Counted from the first letter of the stretch, positions 26,605 to 35,418 are shown. The stretch is 64,000 nt of DNA from Verrucomicrobiales bacterium (GCA_029213065.1 JARGPH010000002.1:12551-76550), one strand, 5' to 3'. Translations and numbers: made by a program. Notes: a model not told the origin generated them from the sequence alone.

Positions 26605-28101
26605 TTAAAAAAGGTCCGACACGCTGTCTTGATCGTCCTCAGTCTCCTTCTTCTTCCCGGCCTCCGTGGGATAGCGCATTTTCAGCAATTCACTCATCCT
26701 CGAAGTTGCCCTGTCGATGGCCGATTTCGGAAGAAAATTTTCAGTCAATGTCGCCAAATCCCCTAGGGTTTCGCCCACTAGAAGCGTGATCTGCGATCTA
26801 CGCCCAAGCCTGTCATACATTTCACTAATCCGCCCCATTGAGTCGCTTCTCGCAATCACTACGAGATGGGTGGAAGGGATAGTGAGCATATCCTCGATGA
26901 TCCGATTAATATGTTCATCCCCAAAACTGAACCCATAGGTGACGAGGGTGCTATTGGGGCGACACACTGCCGATGCAAAGTCACGAAAGAGATCCACGTA
27001 GGGAAAATGCGCCGTCTCTCTGTCCTTTGCGGAGTTGGGAAAAATCATCAATTGATTTGGAGTAGCGCCCATCAACCCTGGAGCCTTCAAAAACGGGGCA
27101 ATTTTTTCTGCCCCAAGAGGGACCCCCATTCGCCGGATTTCGTGTCCCGAATTTACCCAGTCGATCGATCCGTGTAGTTTAGCATACCGAACCACTCCTT
27201 CAAGATAGCGAGGCTCGCCCCTGATGCCGGGTGGATTGTAATGCATATCTACGTCTAATCGGGAGGATCGAAAGATTGGTGTCAGCGTCCCAACAAAGCG
27301 GTCCAACAGATGCACTCCAGCTAGTTCTGCGCCCGCCTCGAGAATCCTATCATAGTTTGTTGTGAAAATATTAAGACGTTCCCGAGTTCCTGATCGGGAG
27401 GCAAAACTCATCAAGAAGTTCACCAAAGTATTCCAAGCTTGCTCGCGCTTTTCACTTGGGCCTTCCACGATACCGGTTTCACTCTTAAGAATTGATTCGG
27501 CGAAATCTTCGAGGATCGCCGCTACCTGCGTTCTCAGCTTTTCAGCCTTTTCATCTCCTTGAATCTCCAAGCCGCGAATCAGCTCATTTGCAACTCGAAG
27601 ATCATCTTCGAGATTAGCGCCGGATCGCTTGGCCTCCTTTGCGCTGGAATTGGCTGCGTCACGAATTTCTTTATCATACTCTTCGAATTTTGCTGTATCC
27701 ATGCCAGCTGCAGGCCCGTCCGCAGCCATCCAGTGCATCGCGTGCGTCAATCCCGATCCGACGAGCAGAGACAAATGCTCCGATTGAAAGAGCGCTGTCA
27801 GCCAAGGCTCAATTCTTTGCCGCAAATCGGAGATTTCGAATTTTCCTTCTGGAGCCCACGCCGGATAATCATCACCTCGGACCTGAAAGTCATTTGCAGT
27901 CCTGTCAAAAGGAACTGGCATCCGATCGTCGCGTGTTTTCAGTAATTCAGGCTTCGGAGGATCAGGCGGCGATGATTTCGAATCTTCAGATGGATCGAGT
28001 GGAACTACACCGGGATCCGATGATTCTTCCGGTGGATCCAGAGGAACTACAGGAGGCGCTGGAGGTTCGCCCGATGGGGCAGGGGGATCGTCAGTTGACA
28101 T
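26605..28101 (-). CDS. SIR2-domain NADase-like effector of a SIR2-HerA anti-phage system
   Basis: A 498-aa protein. Residues 1-55 are a Pro/Asp/Glu-rich tail in which VVPLDPxE occurs twice. The SIR2-like domain starts with LSLLVGSGLTH (G115-S116-G117, NAD-binding loop), has FTTNYDRILE with candidate catalytic Asn249, and KLHGSIDW with candidate catalytic His310, then NSTLVTYGFSFGDEHINRIIEDML. This matches prokaryotic SIR2 defence effectors, which hydrolyse NAD+ rather than deacetylate. Directly followed by a HerA ATPase, it forms the known SIR2-HerA pair. The Pro-rich extension is unusual and could act as a spacer or partner-binding arm. Confidence 0.85.
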   Translation of the reverse strand: MSTDDPPAPSGEPPAPPVVPLDPPEESSDPGVVPLDPSEDSKSSPPDPPKPELLKTRDDRMPVPFDRTANDFQVRGDDYPAWAPEGKFEISDLRQRIEPWLTALFQSEHLSLLVGSGLTHAMHWMAADGPAAGMDTAKFEEYDKEIRDAANSSAKEAKRSGANLEDDLRVANELIRGLEIQGDEKAEKLRTQVAAILEDFAESILKSETGIVEGPSEKREQAWNTLVNFLMSFASRSGTRERLNIFTTNYDRILEAGAELAGVHLLDRFVGTLTPIFRSSRLDVDMHYNPPGIRGEPRYLEGVVRYAKLHGSIDWVNSGHEIRRMGVPLGAEKIAPFLKAPGLMGATPNQLMIFPNSAKDRETAHFPYVDLFRDFASAVCRPNSTLVTYGFSFGDEHINRIIEDMLTIPSTHLVVIARSDSMGRISEMYDRLGRRSQITLLVGETLGDLATLTENFLPKSAIDRATSRMSELLKMRYPTEAGKKKETEDDQDSVSDLF

Positions 28102-28450
28102 TATTTTTTACTAAACAGCTGTGTAACAGAAGTATCAATTATAGTTTATTTTAAATTCTGCTCATGGTAGGTATATTTTTGGAATTCAATTTCCACCCTT
28201 CATATTCCCTGACGTCAGGCAACAATTCTTAGCTAAATCCATCAAGTCCCTGCGGCATCTATCACTCATGCCTTTGTTCCCTGGCAGGCTACCGCCGGAA
28301 CAACATGGGCTGGCCTAACATTCGTCCCCGTTCCCAGCGTTCCCAGGGGTCACGCAACAATTCTTGACTAACGCGACTAATAACCTTCCCCTGTAGATTC
28401 GACCCGCCTTTGCGGATCGGGAACGGGTCAACTTGCGATAGACCACTCGC
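28102..28450. other. Gene-free junction with a repeated 12-mer, probable mobile-element remnant
   Basis: Between the SIR2 start and the GH43-like stop there is no supported gene. GCAACAATTCTT occurs at 28219-28230 and 28354-28365, each followed two bases later by CTAA and each preceded by a GTCA-like string. CGTTCCCAGCGTTCCCAGG lies just before the second copy. The two copies look like the ends of a decayed 150-bp mini-element. Confidence 0.4.
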
Positions 28451-30331
28451 TCATCGCGCGGGTCTTCCGGCCCCGGGAAGACCCTTCTTAAGAACCAAAC
28501 TCGGCCGACGTCCTGGCTCTGCATTATTGGCCTGACCAATTTCATAGCGACTGTTTGTCGGAACCGCCTCAACATCGGCATTGAACCGGAAAACCGCATA
28601 GGTTCCTCCGGAATAACCCGGGTTTGCAGTGTAATAACTCTGCAACCATGCCGAAACGTCACCGGAGGTATGAACGCCTTCGCCATCCGACGAGGTCAAA
28701 ACACCATCCTGCAAGCCGGCATGCCCTTTTTCGTCGTCCAAAAAGTCACCCGCATAATAGTTGGAGCTGTCGACGACCGCTTCGGGAGCAAAACCGATGC
28801 CATACAAATCGACGTCAAAATCCGGGTTCCCCACGACTCGAGTATAGAATGAAAGATGGGCATTGGTAACGACCTCGCCTTCAGGAAGAACAGGCAATTC
28901 AAATAAGAGAGCCCCGCAGAGGTCGATAGTCTTGAAGTCGCCAACTCCGAAATACTGCGAATTCCTCAGACTGCCATCTTCTCCAATCTCTTGATCTGCC
29001 GGATGTCCGATAACCGACACCGAATGGTCCGGGCCTTTTCTGTCATCGTAGAACTCTGCCGCCGCATTAAAATCCGGGAACATCTGCTCTCCCTTCCACG
29101 TCATCGGAACGACAGCCGGACGACAGGTATGGCCCCATGTATGAGCGAACTGACCGCGAGGGTTCCAAAAAATACAGGCCCACCACTGTCCCTCAAAATC
29201 CTCAAAAAAGTTTCCGTGCCCACCGCCGATCAACGAGGTTGTCCGCCTCCCGTATGGGCCATAGATTGAATCGGACGAAGCAATCACGACATCATAACTG
29301 TAGGCGTCCTTCTTTTTATGCGCGTAATGGAACATCCCGGGCTGGTCGGGGTCGGGAGTCGACCAGATGGTGTTCGACAGGATATATTTCCCATCGTGCT
29401 TGAATAAAAAAGTCCCTTCGATATACGGCTCCTGCGAATAGGGCTGTTGAGTCAACAGCCGCGGCTCTTCGGCCAGCCCGGTCAGATCATCCTTGAGCTT
29501 GGCAATTTTACCATTCTGGTAGACCAGATAGATTTTACCGTCATCATCCTCAAAAAGATTCGCATCGATCTGCGCCGTCAATGGCGCTCCGGGGGAAATG
29601 TCTTCATAGGGCCCCTCCGGCTCGCCGGTCGTGCTCCGGAGCACAAAGGTCGCGCCCTTGAGTCCGTGCCCAACAAGCTCGTGTCCTCGAAGGAGCATGT
29701 TGTGGTTCATGCATGCGACCAGGAAATAATTATCCTGGAGCGGGAGGTAATGAATCTCAGGCGCCCAGACCGACCGCCGCACCTCGGTTCCAGTGGGCAA
29801 TTCCGCCTGGTGGAACTCATCCGGAGCCAAGGTATAACCGGCCTCTCCCGGTGGATACACGTAGAAGTCTTTCTGCCACCCGTCCCAGTCATCCAGCGGC
29901 CACACCAGCCCCAGCGGCTCCCACTTTTTTAAATCGCGGGATTTCCAGACCCGGAGTCCATCATTCCACTTCCAAAGCGATGCATCGGGCTGGCCATCCG
30001 CAGCGACCGATCCCGTCATGAAAAACCAGCCATCCCGACCCCGGGTAACCTGCGTATCTCTCATATAGATATCCAGCAAGGGATAAACAGAAGGAGGAAT
30101 CTGAATCCGGGGATCTTTAACATCGATTTCCCCATAGGCAGTGGTGCCCTCCTGAACAGACGGGTTCTCCCCCCAAATAATGCCCCCTGTAGATAGAAGC
30201 ACTATGAGTATCGCGGCAATCAACCGGCTTCTACCAATGCAAATGCATTCAGTGAAATTTCGAAATTTTGAATCTTCCATATCAACCATCTTCAGGCGGG
30301 ACTTAGTAACAGGCTTCGAGCGCGGGTTCAA
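28451..30331 (-). CDS. Secreted GH43-like glycoside hydrolase with C-terminal beta-sandwich
   Basis: A 626-aa protein. A hydrophobic signal segment (RLIAAILIVLLSTGGII) lies near residues 36-52, so the true start may be an internal ATG such as the ones at M15 or M18. The propeller resembles GH43-type enzymes: DTQVTRGRDGWFFMTGS, SVWAPEIHYLPLQDNYFLVA, QIDANLFEDDDGKIYLVYQNGKIAKL, EGTFLFKHDGKYILS and GGGHGNFFEDFEGQWWACIF. Asp in ANLFEDDDG and Glu in YIEGTF are candidate base-fixing and acid residues. Residues ~460-620 look like a carbohydrate-binding beta-sandwich (LLFELPVLPEGEVVTNAHLSFYTRVV). It likely removes terminal sugars from plant or algal polysaccharide. The subfamily is not assigned. Confidence 0.7.
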   Translation of the reverse strand: MNPRSKPVTKSRLKMVDMEDSKFRNFTECICIGRSRLIAAILIVLLSTGGIIWGENPSVQEGTTAYGEIDVKDPRIQIPPSVYPLLDIYMRDTQVTRGRDGWFFMTGSVAADGQPDASLWKWNDGLRVWKSRDLKKWEPLGLVWPLDDWDGWQKDFYVYPPGEAGYTLAPDEFHQAELPTGTEVRRSVWAPEIHYLPLQDNYFLVACMNHNMLLRGHELVGHGLKGATFVLRSTTGEPEGPYEDISPGAPLTAQIDANLFEDDDGKIYLVYQNGKIAKLKDDLTGLAEEPRLLTQQPYSQEPYIEGTFLFKHDGKYILSNTIWSTPDPDQPGMFHYAHKKKDAYSYDVVIASSDSIYGPYGRRTTSLIGGGHGNFFEDFEGQWWACIFWNPRGQFAHTWGHTCRPAVVPMTWKGEQMFPDFNAAAEFYDDRKGPDHSVSVIGHPADQEIGEDGSLRNSQYFGVGDFKTIDLCGALLFELPVLPEGEVVTNAHLSFYTRVVGNPDFDVDLYGIGFAPEAVVDSSNYYAGDFLDDEKGHAGLQDGVLTSSDGEGVHTSGDVSAWLQSYYTANPGYSGGTYAVFRFNADVEAVPTNSRYEIGQANNAEPGRRPSLVLKKGLPGAGRPAR

Positions 30332-30605
30332 GAATCTGCCCGGCCTCTTTCATGTTTTTCTGCAAAACGGGGATCGGAACGTAGCGAAGTGCACCGCCAT
30401 ACTCTATGGAAAGAGCGGCGACCGCACCGGCGACCTGCCCCGGCGCCATCCAGGTTGGTTCCATCCGAATCGACGAATACGCCACATGAGTTGTCGAAGT
30501 CGCAACCGGAACGATTAATCCGTCGACATGTAGCGGAATCATAATTCGATACGGATGGCATACGGGCGGGTAGTATGATTGAATGAGTCCACCGGGGGCA
30601 GGTGA
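30303..30605 (-). pseudogene. C-terminal stump of an FAD-dependent oxidoreductase
   Basis: The reading frame has PYRIMIPLHVDGLIVPVATSTTHVAYSSIRMEPTWMAPGQVAGAVAALSIEYG, matching the end of secreted FAD-dependent oxidoreductases (PF12831 type) common in Planctomycetes/Verrucomicrobia. In those, this segment closes the FAD-binding fold. The N-terminal ~400 residues, including the dinucleotide loop, are missing. The break lies within ~60 bp of where the SDR duplication begins (30662), so the gene was probably cut by the rearrangement that built the island. The residual frame overlaps the start of the GH43-like gene by 29 bp. Confidence 0.6.
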
Positions 30606-30677
30606 ATTATTGCGTCCCCACCTACTGGAAGCAGCATGTGAGGGTATCAACAGGCCGTGTGAAATTCCCCAAACCCC

Positions 30678-31466
30678 TCAAAACGCACTCTGGACCATTC
30701 CTCCTTCGGCGCGGATGTTGCTGCCGTTGATGACCGCGGCGCGGGAGCTGCTCACGAAGGTGACGATGTCGCCGATTTCCCGGGGCTTGATGAGTCGCTG
30801 GATCAGGGAAGTGGGGCGGTTCTCGGCGATGAAGCGGGCCTCCGCTTCTGCAGCGGGAAGGTCGGGAAAGACGTCGGCGATGAATTTCTGGACGCCTTCG
30901 GTGAGGGTCGGTCCGGGGAGGACGCTGTTCACGGTCACCCGGGTGCCTTTGGTCAATTCGGCGAGGGCACGTGAAATCCCCAACTGCATCGTTTTCGTCG
31001 CGCTGTAGTGAGCCATTTCGGGTGCGGCCTTGATGCCGGATTCACTGGAGATGAAAATGACCCGTCCCTCCTTGCGTTCGAGCATGCCCTTCAGGTAGTA
31101 TCGGGCGAGACGCACTCCGCTCATGATGTTGGTTTCGAAGAGGCGTTGCCAGTCTGCGTCGGTCTCGTCGAAAAAGCCGACCGCTTCGTAGATGCCGAGA
31201 TTGTTGACGAGGATGTCGACTTTGGGGAAGGCGGCCAGCGTCTCTTCAGTGCCTTCGGCGGTGGCGTTGTCCGCAACGAGGCCTTCGAGTTTTGCGTCGG
31301 GCAACTGCGCGCGGATGTCGGCGCAGGCTTCGTCGACCCGTTCCCGGCTGCGTCCGTTGATGATGACTCGGGCCCCCTCGGCCGCGAGAGAGCGGGCGAT
31401 TTCGAGTCCGATTCCGGCAGAGGATGCGGTGACAAGGGCGGTTTTTTCGTTCAATTCAAGATTCAT
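30678..31466 (-). CDS. SDR-family oxidoreductase (intact copy)
   Basis: A 262-aa classical [19 protein letters not shown] (TGxxxGIG-type loop), [12 protein letters not shown] (NNxG), catalytic Ser in [19 protein letters not shown] (YxxxK), and a C-terminus ending [12 protein letters not shown]. It catalyses NAD(P)-dependent reduction or oxidation with an unknown substrate. Its last ~450 bp are duplicated in decayed form at 21474-21853. It is divergent from a LysR gene across 124 bp that contain a LysR-type palindrome, so it is a likely target of that regulator. Confidence 0.85.
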   Translation of the reverse strand: MNLELNEKTALVTASSAGIGLEIARSLAAEGARVIINGRSRERVDEACADIRAQLPDAKLEGLVADNATAEGTEETLAAFPKVDILVNNLGIYEAVGFFDETDADWQRLFETNIMSGVRLARYYLKGMLERKEGRVIFISSESGIKAAPEMAHYSATKTMQLGISRALAELTKGTRVTVNSVLPGPTLTEGVQKFIADVFPDLPAAEAEARFIAENRPTSLIQRLIKPREIGDIVTFVSSSRAAVINGSNIRAEGGMVQSAF

Positions 31467-31562
31467 AATAGTTTGTGGTTGGTGATCGCCGCTCTCCCTC
31501 CACCGGGAGGGGGCAACGGTTCATGGCTTGACCTTCACGAATTCCGAGTGATCATTCAAATA

Positions 31563-31577
31563 ATGCAAATCATGCAT
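31563..31577. promoter_or_regulatory. LysR-type operator (T-N11-A palindrome)
   Basis: ATGCAAATCATGCAT is a perfect inverted repeat with arms ATGCA/TGCAT and a 5-bp centre. It contains T-N11-A, the hallmark of LysR binding sites. It lies in the divergent gap between the SDR (start 31466) and the LysR gene (start 31591), only 14 bp before the regulator's ATG, a place suited to autorepression. Confidence 0.5.
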
Positions 31578-31590
31578 ATAGATTATAATA

Positions 31591-32484
31591 ATGATTAATC
31601 TCGAGTGGCTCCGCACCTTCAAAACGATTTATGAACGCGGCAGCGTGACGGCTGCGGCGGAGCATCTTCTCGTCTCGCAACCCGGAGTCAGTCTGCATCT
31701 GAGCTCTCTCGAGAATCACGTCGGCTACAAACTCTTTGAGAGACGCCCGCGTTTGCTCGTCCCGACCGAGCGGGGCAAGCAGCTCTACAATGCGATCGTC
31801 GATCCGATCGCGCGGCTTGAGGAAATCGAAATCAAGAGCCAGCGGGGCGCTTCGGGGGATCGGCCTACGATCACTCTCGGGATGTGTTTCGAGACCTTTC
31901 AGCTGAGCCTGGAAGAAGCCGTGCCGGACTTGCCGTTTAACCTCATCCTCGAGTTCGGTGACTACCGGCAGCTCTTGAAAAAGCTCGAGGATCAGGTCAT
32001 CGATCTCGTTGTCACGCCGCACAATCCCGAGCTGCGCGGGATCCACTATGAGCGGTTTTCGCAGGAAACGATTGTCTTGGTTGCCGGGAAGAACCTCGAT
32101 GTGAGCGATTTTGATCCGTCGGATCCGGCTGCGTTGAGAGTGTGGCTGCAGCAGCACCCCTGGTATGGCATCGCGGGAGACAACGATCACTTGCTGCGAT
32201 TCTGGAAACAGAACTTCCAGTCTTCCCCTGAATTTCGGCCCAACTACATCGTCCCGAATTTTCACTCCATCCTGAGAAGTCTCTCACGCGCTCCCGGCCT
32301 CGCGATCGTTCCTGATTTTCTGTGTCGGGAGGTTCCCGGCGTCACCGTTCTCTGGGAAGGCTACCGTCCTCTCGTGAACCGTCTCCACTTCGCGCGGCAG
32401 AAGAAGAGCCCCCATGAAGCGGCCCTGCAGCAGATCACGGAGTTGATCCGACAGAAAATGCCGCCGATGAATGCGGAGGTTTGA
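31591..32484 (+). CDS. LysR-family transcriptional regulator
   Basis: A 297-aa LTTR. The winged helix is at residues 1-60 (LEWLRTFKTIYERGSVTAAAEHLLVSQPGVSLHLSSLENHVGYKLFER), followed by a ~200-aa periplasmic-binding-protein-like effector domain (ITLGMCFETFQLSLEEAVPDLPFNLILEFGDYRQLLKKLEDQVIDLVV). Divergent from the SDR gene, so it probably regulates that gene and itself through the palindrome at 31563-31577. The inducer is unknown. Confidence 0.9.
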   Translation: MINLEWLRTFKTIYERGSVTAAAEHLLVSQPGVSLHLSSLENHVGYKLFERRPRLLVPTERGKQLYNAIVDPIARLEEIEIKSQRGASGDRPTITLGMCFETFQLSLEEAVPDLPFNLILEFGDYRQLLKKLEDQVIDLVVTPHNPELRGIHYERFSQETIVLVAGKNLDVSDFDPSDPAALRVWLQQHPWYGIAGDNDHLLRFWKQNFQSSPEFRPNYIVPNFHSILRSLSRAPGLAIVPDFLCREVPGVTVLWEGYRPLVNRLHFARQKKSPHEAALQQITELIRQKMPPMNAEV

Positions 32485-32522
32485 GTGTTGTTCAGCGCGC
32501 CGCAGGAGCGGCGATGAGCCAA

Positions 32523-33326
32523 TCAAAGTAGAGCGACGAGCGATTCGATTTCGCGGACGACTTCCGCGCATCGTTCGTCATCCAGCGCATCCGGGTGAGG
32601 ATCGGCGAATCGCTGTGCGTCGTTGTCGAAATATTGTCCTGACGCATTCATAAATTCATCGCTCAGGGCGGCGCGGCGGAGAATGTCGGCGCCGATGCCA
32701 AGATCCTTTCCAGCCATACCGAAGCCTTCCTTGACCATCTTGCTGGCGAGGAGAGAGCCGGGATTGACGGCGACAACGACCGGGCCATTCATTCCCAGTT
32801 CCTTCGCGAGAACCCGTGTCCACATCGTGATTGCGAGTTTGCTCTGGGAATAGGCGGACATGTCGTCGAGTTTTCGCTCACCCCGCATGGCGGCGAGGTC
32901 GACGCGGTCCTGGGCGGCGGAGGACAGGTTCACGATTCGTCCGCTATCGGGGATGATGGGGAGAAGACGCCGGGTCAGCAGCCAGGGTGCGATCGTGTTG
33001 ACGACGAAGCGCATATCGAGGCCGTTTTCGGCGATCGGGTTCGGTGTTTTGAGAACACCGGCGTTGTTGATGAGCACGTCGATGCGTTCGTGTTTTTCAG
33101 TAATGGCCTCAGCCAATTCCCCGACTTCAGCGAGACGGGAAAAATCGGCGCGGAAGGTCTCGATTTCTTCTGAACCGGAGATGGCACTGAGGGTCTCTTG
33201 CGTTTCTTCCAGCTTCGCGGGATTGCGTCCGTGGAGGAGCAGGTGGTGACCTTCAGCGGCCAGCCGCCTGGCGGTTTCGAGACCAATGCCGTCGGTCGAT
33301 CCGGTGATGAGGATGGTTTTTTTCAT
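32523..33326 (-). CDS. SDR-family oxidoreductase
   Basis: A 267-aa SDR with ILITGSTDGIGLETARR, DVLINNAGVLK, active-site Ser in RIVNLSSAAQD and YSQSKLAITM (YxxxK). The C-terminus (GQYFDNDAQRFADPHPDALDDERCAEVVREIESLV) resembles retinol-dehydrogenase-like bacterial SDRs. Third gene of the minus-strand operon after the MDR reductase and the LLM oxidoreductase, with an 18-bp gap to the LLM gene. Together they look like a carbonyl/electrophile detoxification set; the substrate is unknown. Confidence 0.85.
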   Translation of the reverse strand: MKKTILITGSTDGIGLETARRLAAEGHHLLLHGRNPAKLEETQETLSAISGSEEIETFRADFSRLAEVGELAEAITEKHERIDVLINNAGVLKTPNPIAENGLDMRFVVNTIAPWLLTRRLLPIIPDSGRIVNLSSAAQDRVDLAAMRGERKLDDMSAYSQSKLAITMWTRVLAKELGMNGPVVVAVNPGSLLASKMVKEGFGMAGKDLGIGADILRRAALSDEFMNASGQYFDNDAQRFADPHPDALDDERCAEVVREIESLVALL

Positions 33327-33344
33327 GAGGATATTGTGGTGTTG

Positions 33345-34322
33345 TTAGTGAAATTCGGGAAGCAGCTCGTCGGCGAGCCGTTTCATCGTGGTTTCGGTAT
33401 CGGTCTGATTGAAACGAAGATTCAGCGCAAGGTGATTGACGCCGATTTCCTTGAGCGACTTCAAGTAGGAAACAAGACGATTCATGCCGAGATGGAACCC
33501 GAGGTGGATGGGGTAGGGCTTCGCGTCGGGATCGTCGTCGAGATCGATATGAAGCGGCTGCATCACCGGTTTGTCGGGCAATCCGGCGTTCCCGATTCGC
33601 TCGCGAAACTGGCGGATCGCCCGGTTCTGCGCGGGCAAATCGCGAGGGTAGTTCATCCAACCGTCGCCATTGCGCGCGATCCATTCGGGATCCTGCTGGC
33701 TCCCGCCGGTGATGAGGAGGGGGAGTTTCCCTCCGACCGGTTTTGGCAGCAGGTCCATACCGCCACCGGGCCTTCCGAAGGATTCGTTGTCGAATGCGGG
33801 AGCCTGATCCGCCATTCGGCGGATGTATTCGAAGCTGTCGCGAAATCTCGCACCGCGATCGTCGAAGGGGAGATTCAACGCGGGGTATTCCTGTGGACGG
33901 TCACCCGAGGCGACACCGAGAACGAGCCGCCCGTCTGAGAGAACATCGGCGCTCGCCGCCGCCTTGGCGACATGAGCGGGATGACGCAGCGGGAGCACGA
34001 TACTGGCGACACCGAGCGCGATCGTTTCGGTCTGCGCGGCGAGGTAGCCGAGATAGACGAAGGGATCGAACAGCTGCCCCGCATCGCCGAAGGTCGGCAC
34101 GTTGAAGGGCACGTCGCGGAGCCAGACGGCGGAGAATCCCAGACGCTCGGCGAGTTGGACCCGCTCGAGGTGACGCTTCATCGTCGGCACCGGATTCCGG
34201 TCGTAAGTCTCGAGCGGGACAACCAGTCCGATGCTCATCTTTCCGGAACGGAAAATGGTATCGTATCCCCGGTTGATTGGCTCGAACCGGGACGCCTCAG
34301 TCGGTAGCGTTTTCGTGGTCAT
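33345..34322 (-). CDS. LLM-class (luciferase-like) flavin-dependent oxidoreductase
   Basis: A 325-aa protein from ATG 34322; the open frame extends to 34466, but that part overlaps the upstream gene. Typical bacterial-luciferase-fold landmarks: FSAVWLRDVPF, DPFVYLGYLAAQTETIALGVASIVLPLRHPAHVAKAAASADVLSDGRLVLGVASGDR and LLITGGSQQDPEWIARNGDGW. It closely resembles a family often annotated as TIGR03571-type oxidoreductases. It would use FMNH2 or F420H2; which one cannot be told here. The start is 1 nt after the stop of the MDR reductase gene, which implies coupling. Confidence 0.85.
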   Translation of the reverse strand: MTTKTLPTEASRFEPINRGYDTIFRSGKMSIGLVVPLETYDRNPVPTMKRHLERVQLAERLGFSAVWLRDVPFNVPTFGDAGQLFDPFVYLGYLAAQTETIALGVASIVLPLRHPAHVAKAAASADVLSDGRLVLGVASGDRPQEYPALNLPFDDRGARFRDSFEYIRRMADQAPAFDNESFGRPGGGMDLLPKPVGGKLPLLITGGSQQDPEWIARNGDGWMNYPRDLPAQNRAIRQFRERIGNAGLPDKPVMQPLHIDLDDDPDAKPYPIHLGFHLGMNRLVSYLKSLKEIGVNHLALNLRFNQTDTETTMKRLADELLPEFH

Positions 34323-34323
34323 A

Positions 34324-35313
34324 TCAAAAATCAATGACGACCTTGCCCATCGCCTTGCCGCTTTCGAGACGGGCGTGGGCTTCTCCGGCTTCTTCGAGTG
34401 AGAAGTTCGTTTCATCGAGGACGACCTCGAAATCGCTCGACTCGATGATGCTGGCGAGGTCGGCAAGGATGGCTCCGTGTTCGTAACGTTTGAAGTGGTG
34501 CAGCATCGGAATGAGCATGAAGACGACGTGCAGTGAGAGCCCTTTGAAATGCACCGGATTCAGATCGAGCTCGCACATGGAAACGGTCGTCGCGATCTGG
34601 CCGTTGAGCGCGGCAGCTTCGAACGACTTGGGCAGATTTTTCCCGCCGACGGTATCGAAAATCAGTTCAAAGCCGGCACCTCCGGTGTGTTTTTCCACAT
34701 AGTCCTCGACGCTTTCGGTTTTGTAGTTGATCCCCGTTGCTCCCAATTTTTCGATCAGAGCCAGCTGGGCATCGCCGCCGCCGGTGGAATAGACTTCAGC
34801 ACCCCAGTGTTTCGCGAGCTGCAGCGCGACGTGCCCGACGCCACCGGAACCGCCGTGAACGAGCACTTTCTGTCCGGCGCCGATCCCGGCACGTTTCAGC
34901 CCTTCGTAGGCGGTGATTGCGACGAGAGGCAGGGCGGCCGCTTCGCGCATCGAGAGGTTCTTCGGTTTGTGCGCGATGAGGTCGCTGTCGGCGGCAATGT
35001 ATTCAGCGAGGGTGCCGGGGAGGTCGGCGAGACCACCGGCGCATCCGTAGACTTCGTCACCGACGGAATAGTTTTCGACGCCTTCTCCGACCGCTTCGAC
35101 CGTTCCGGCAAAGTCCATTCCGAGCAGCGCCGGAAGCGCGGGGGAAAGCGGCAACTCTTCACCCATGTTGCGGATCATCGTGTCGACCGTGTTCACGCTG
35201 GTCGCCGCGATTTTCACGAGGACGTGACCGGCTTCCGTTTCGGGTTTTTCGATTTCGGTGGCTTCGAACTTTGCGTCTTCGCCGTAGGTTTTCAGTAGCA
35301 TTGCATTCATCAT
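34324..35313 (-). CDS. Zinc-independent MDR-family NADPH:quinone reductase-like protein
   Basis: A 329-aa protein from ATG 35313; ATGs at 35310 and 35301 are alternatives. It is a medium-chain dehydrogenase/reductase of the quinone oxidoreductase type: MLLKTYGEDAKFEATEIEKPETEAGHVLVKIAATSVNTVDTMIR, LPALLGMDFAGTVEAVGEGVENYSVGDEVYG, and VLVHGGSGGVGHVALQLAKHWGAEVYSTGG, where GGSGGVG is the NADPH loop. The structural zinc cysteines of classic alcohol dehydrogenases are absent. It reduces quinones or enones with NADPH. Head of the MDR-LLM-SDR operon; a 26-bp inverted repeat at 35419-35444 lies about 105 bp upstream. Confidence 0.85.
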   Translation of the reverse strand: MMNAMLLKTYGEDAKFEATEIEKPETEAGHVLVKIAATSVNTVDTMIRNMGEELPLSPALPALLGMDFAGTVEAVGEGVENYSVGDEVYGCAGGLADLPGTLAEYIAADSDLIAHKPKNLSMREAAALPLVAITAYEGLKRAGIGAGQKVLVHGGSGGVGHVALQLAKHWGAEVYSTGGGDAQLALIEKLGATGINYKTESVEDYVEKHTGGAGFELIFDTVGGKNLPKSFEAAALNGQIATTVSMCELDLNPVHFKGLSLHVVFMLIPMLHHFKRYEHGAILADLASIIESSDFEVVLDETNFSLEEAGEAHARLESGKAMGKVVIDF

Positions 35314-35418
35314 ATTCTGGTATTTTCGATTTCGTTGGGTTGAGGGAGACGGGACCAAAATTTCCCGGTACGAGAAATCAGGTTCGTCTCTGTTCCTGTG
35401 AGGTTACGCTGCTGAATG

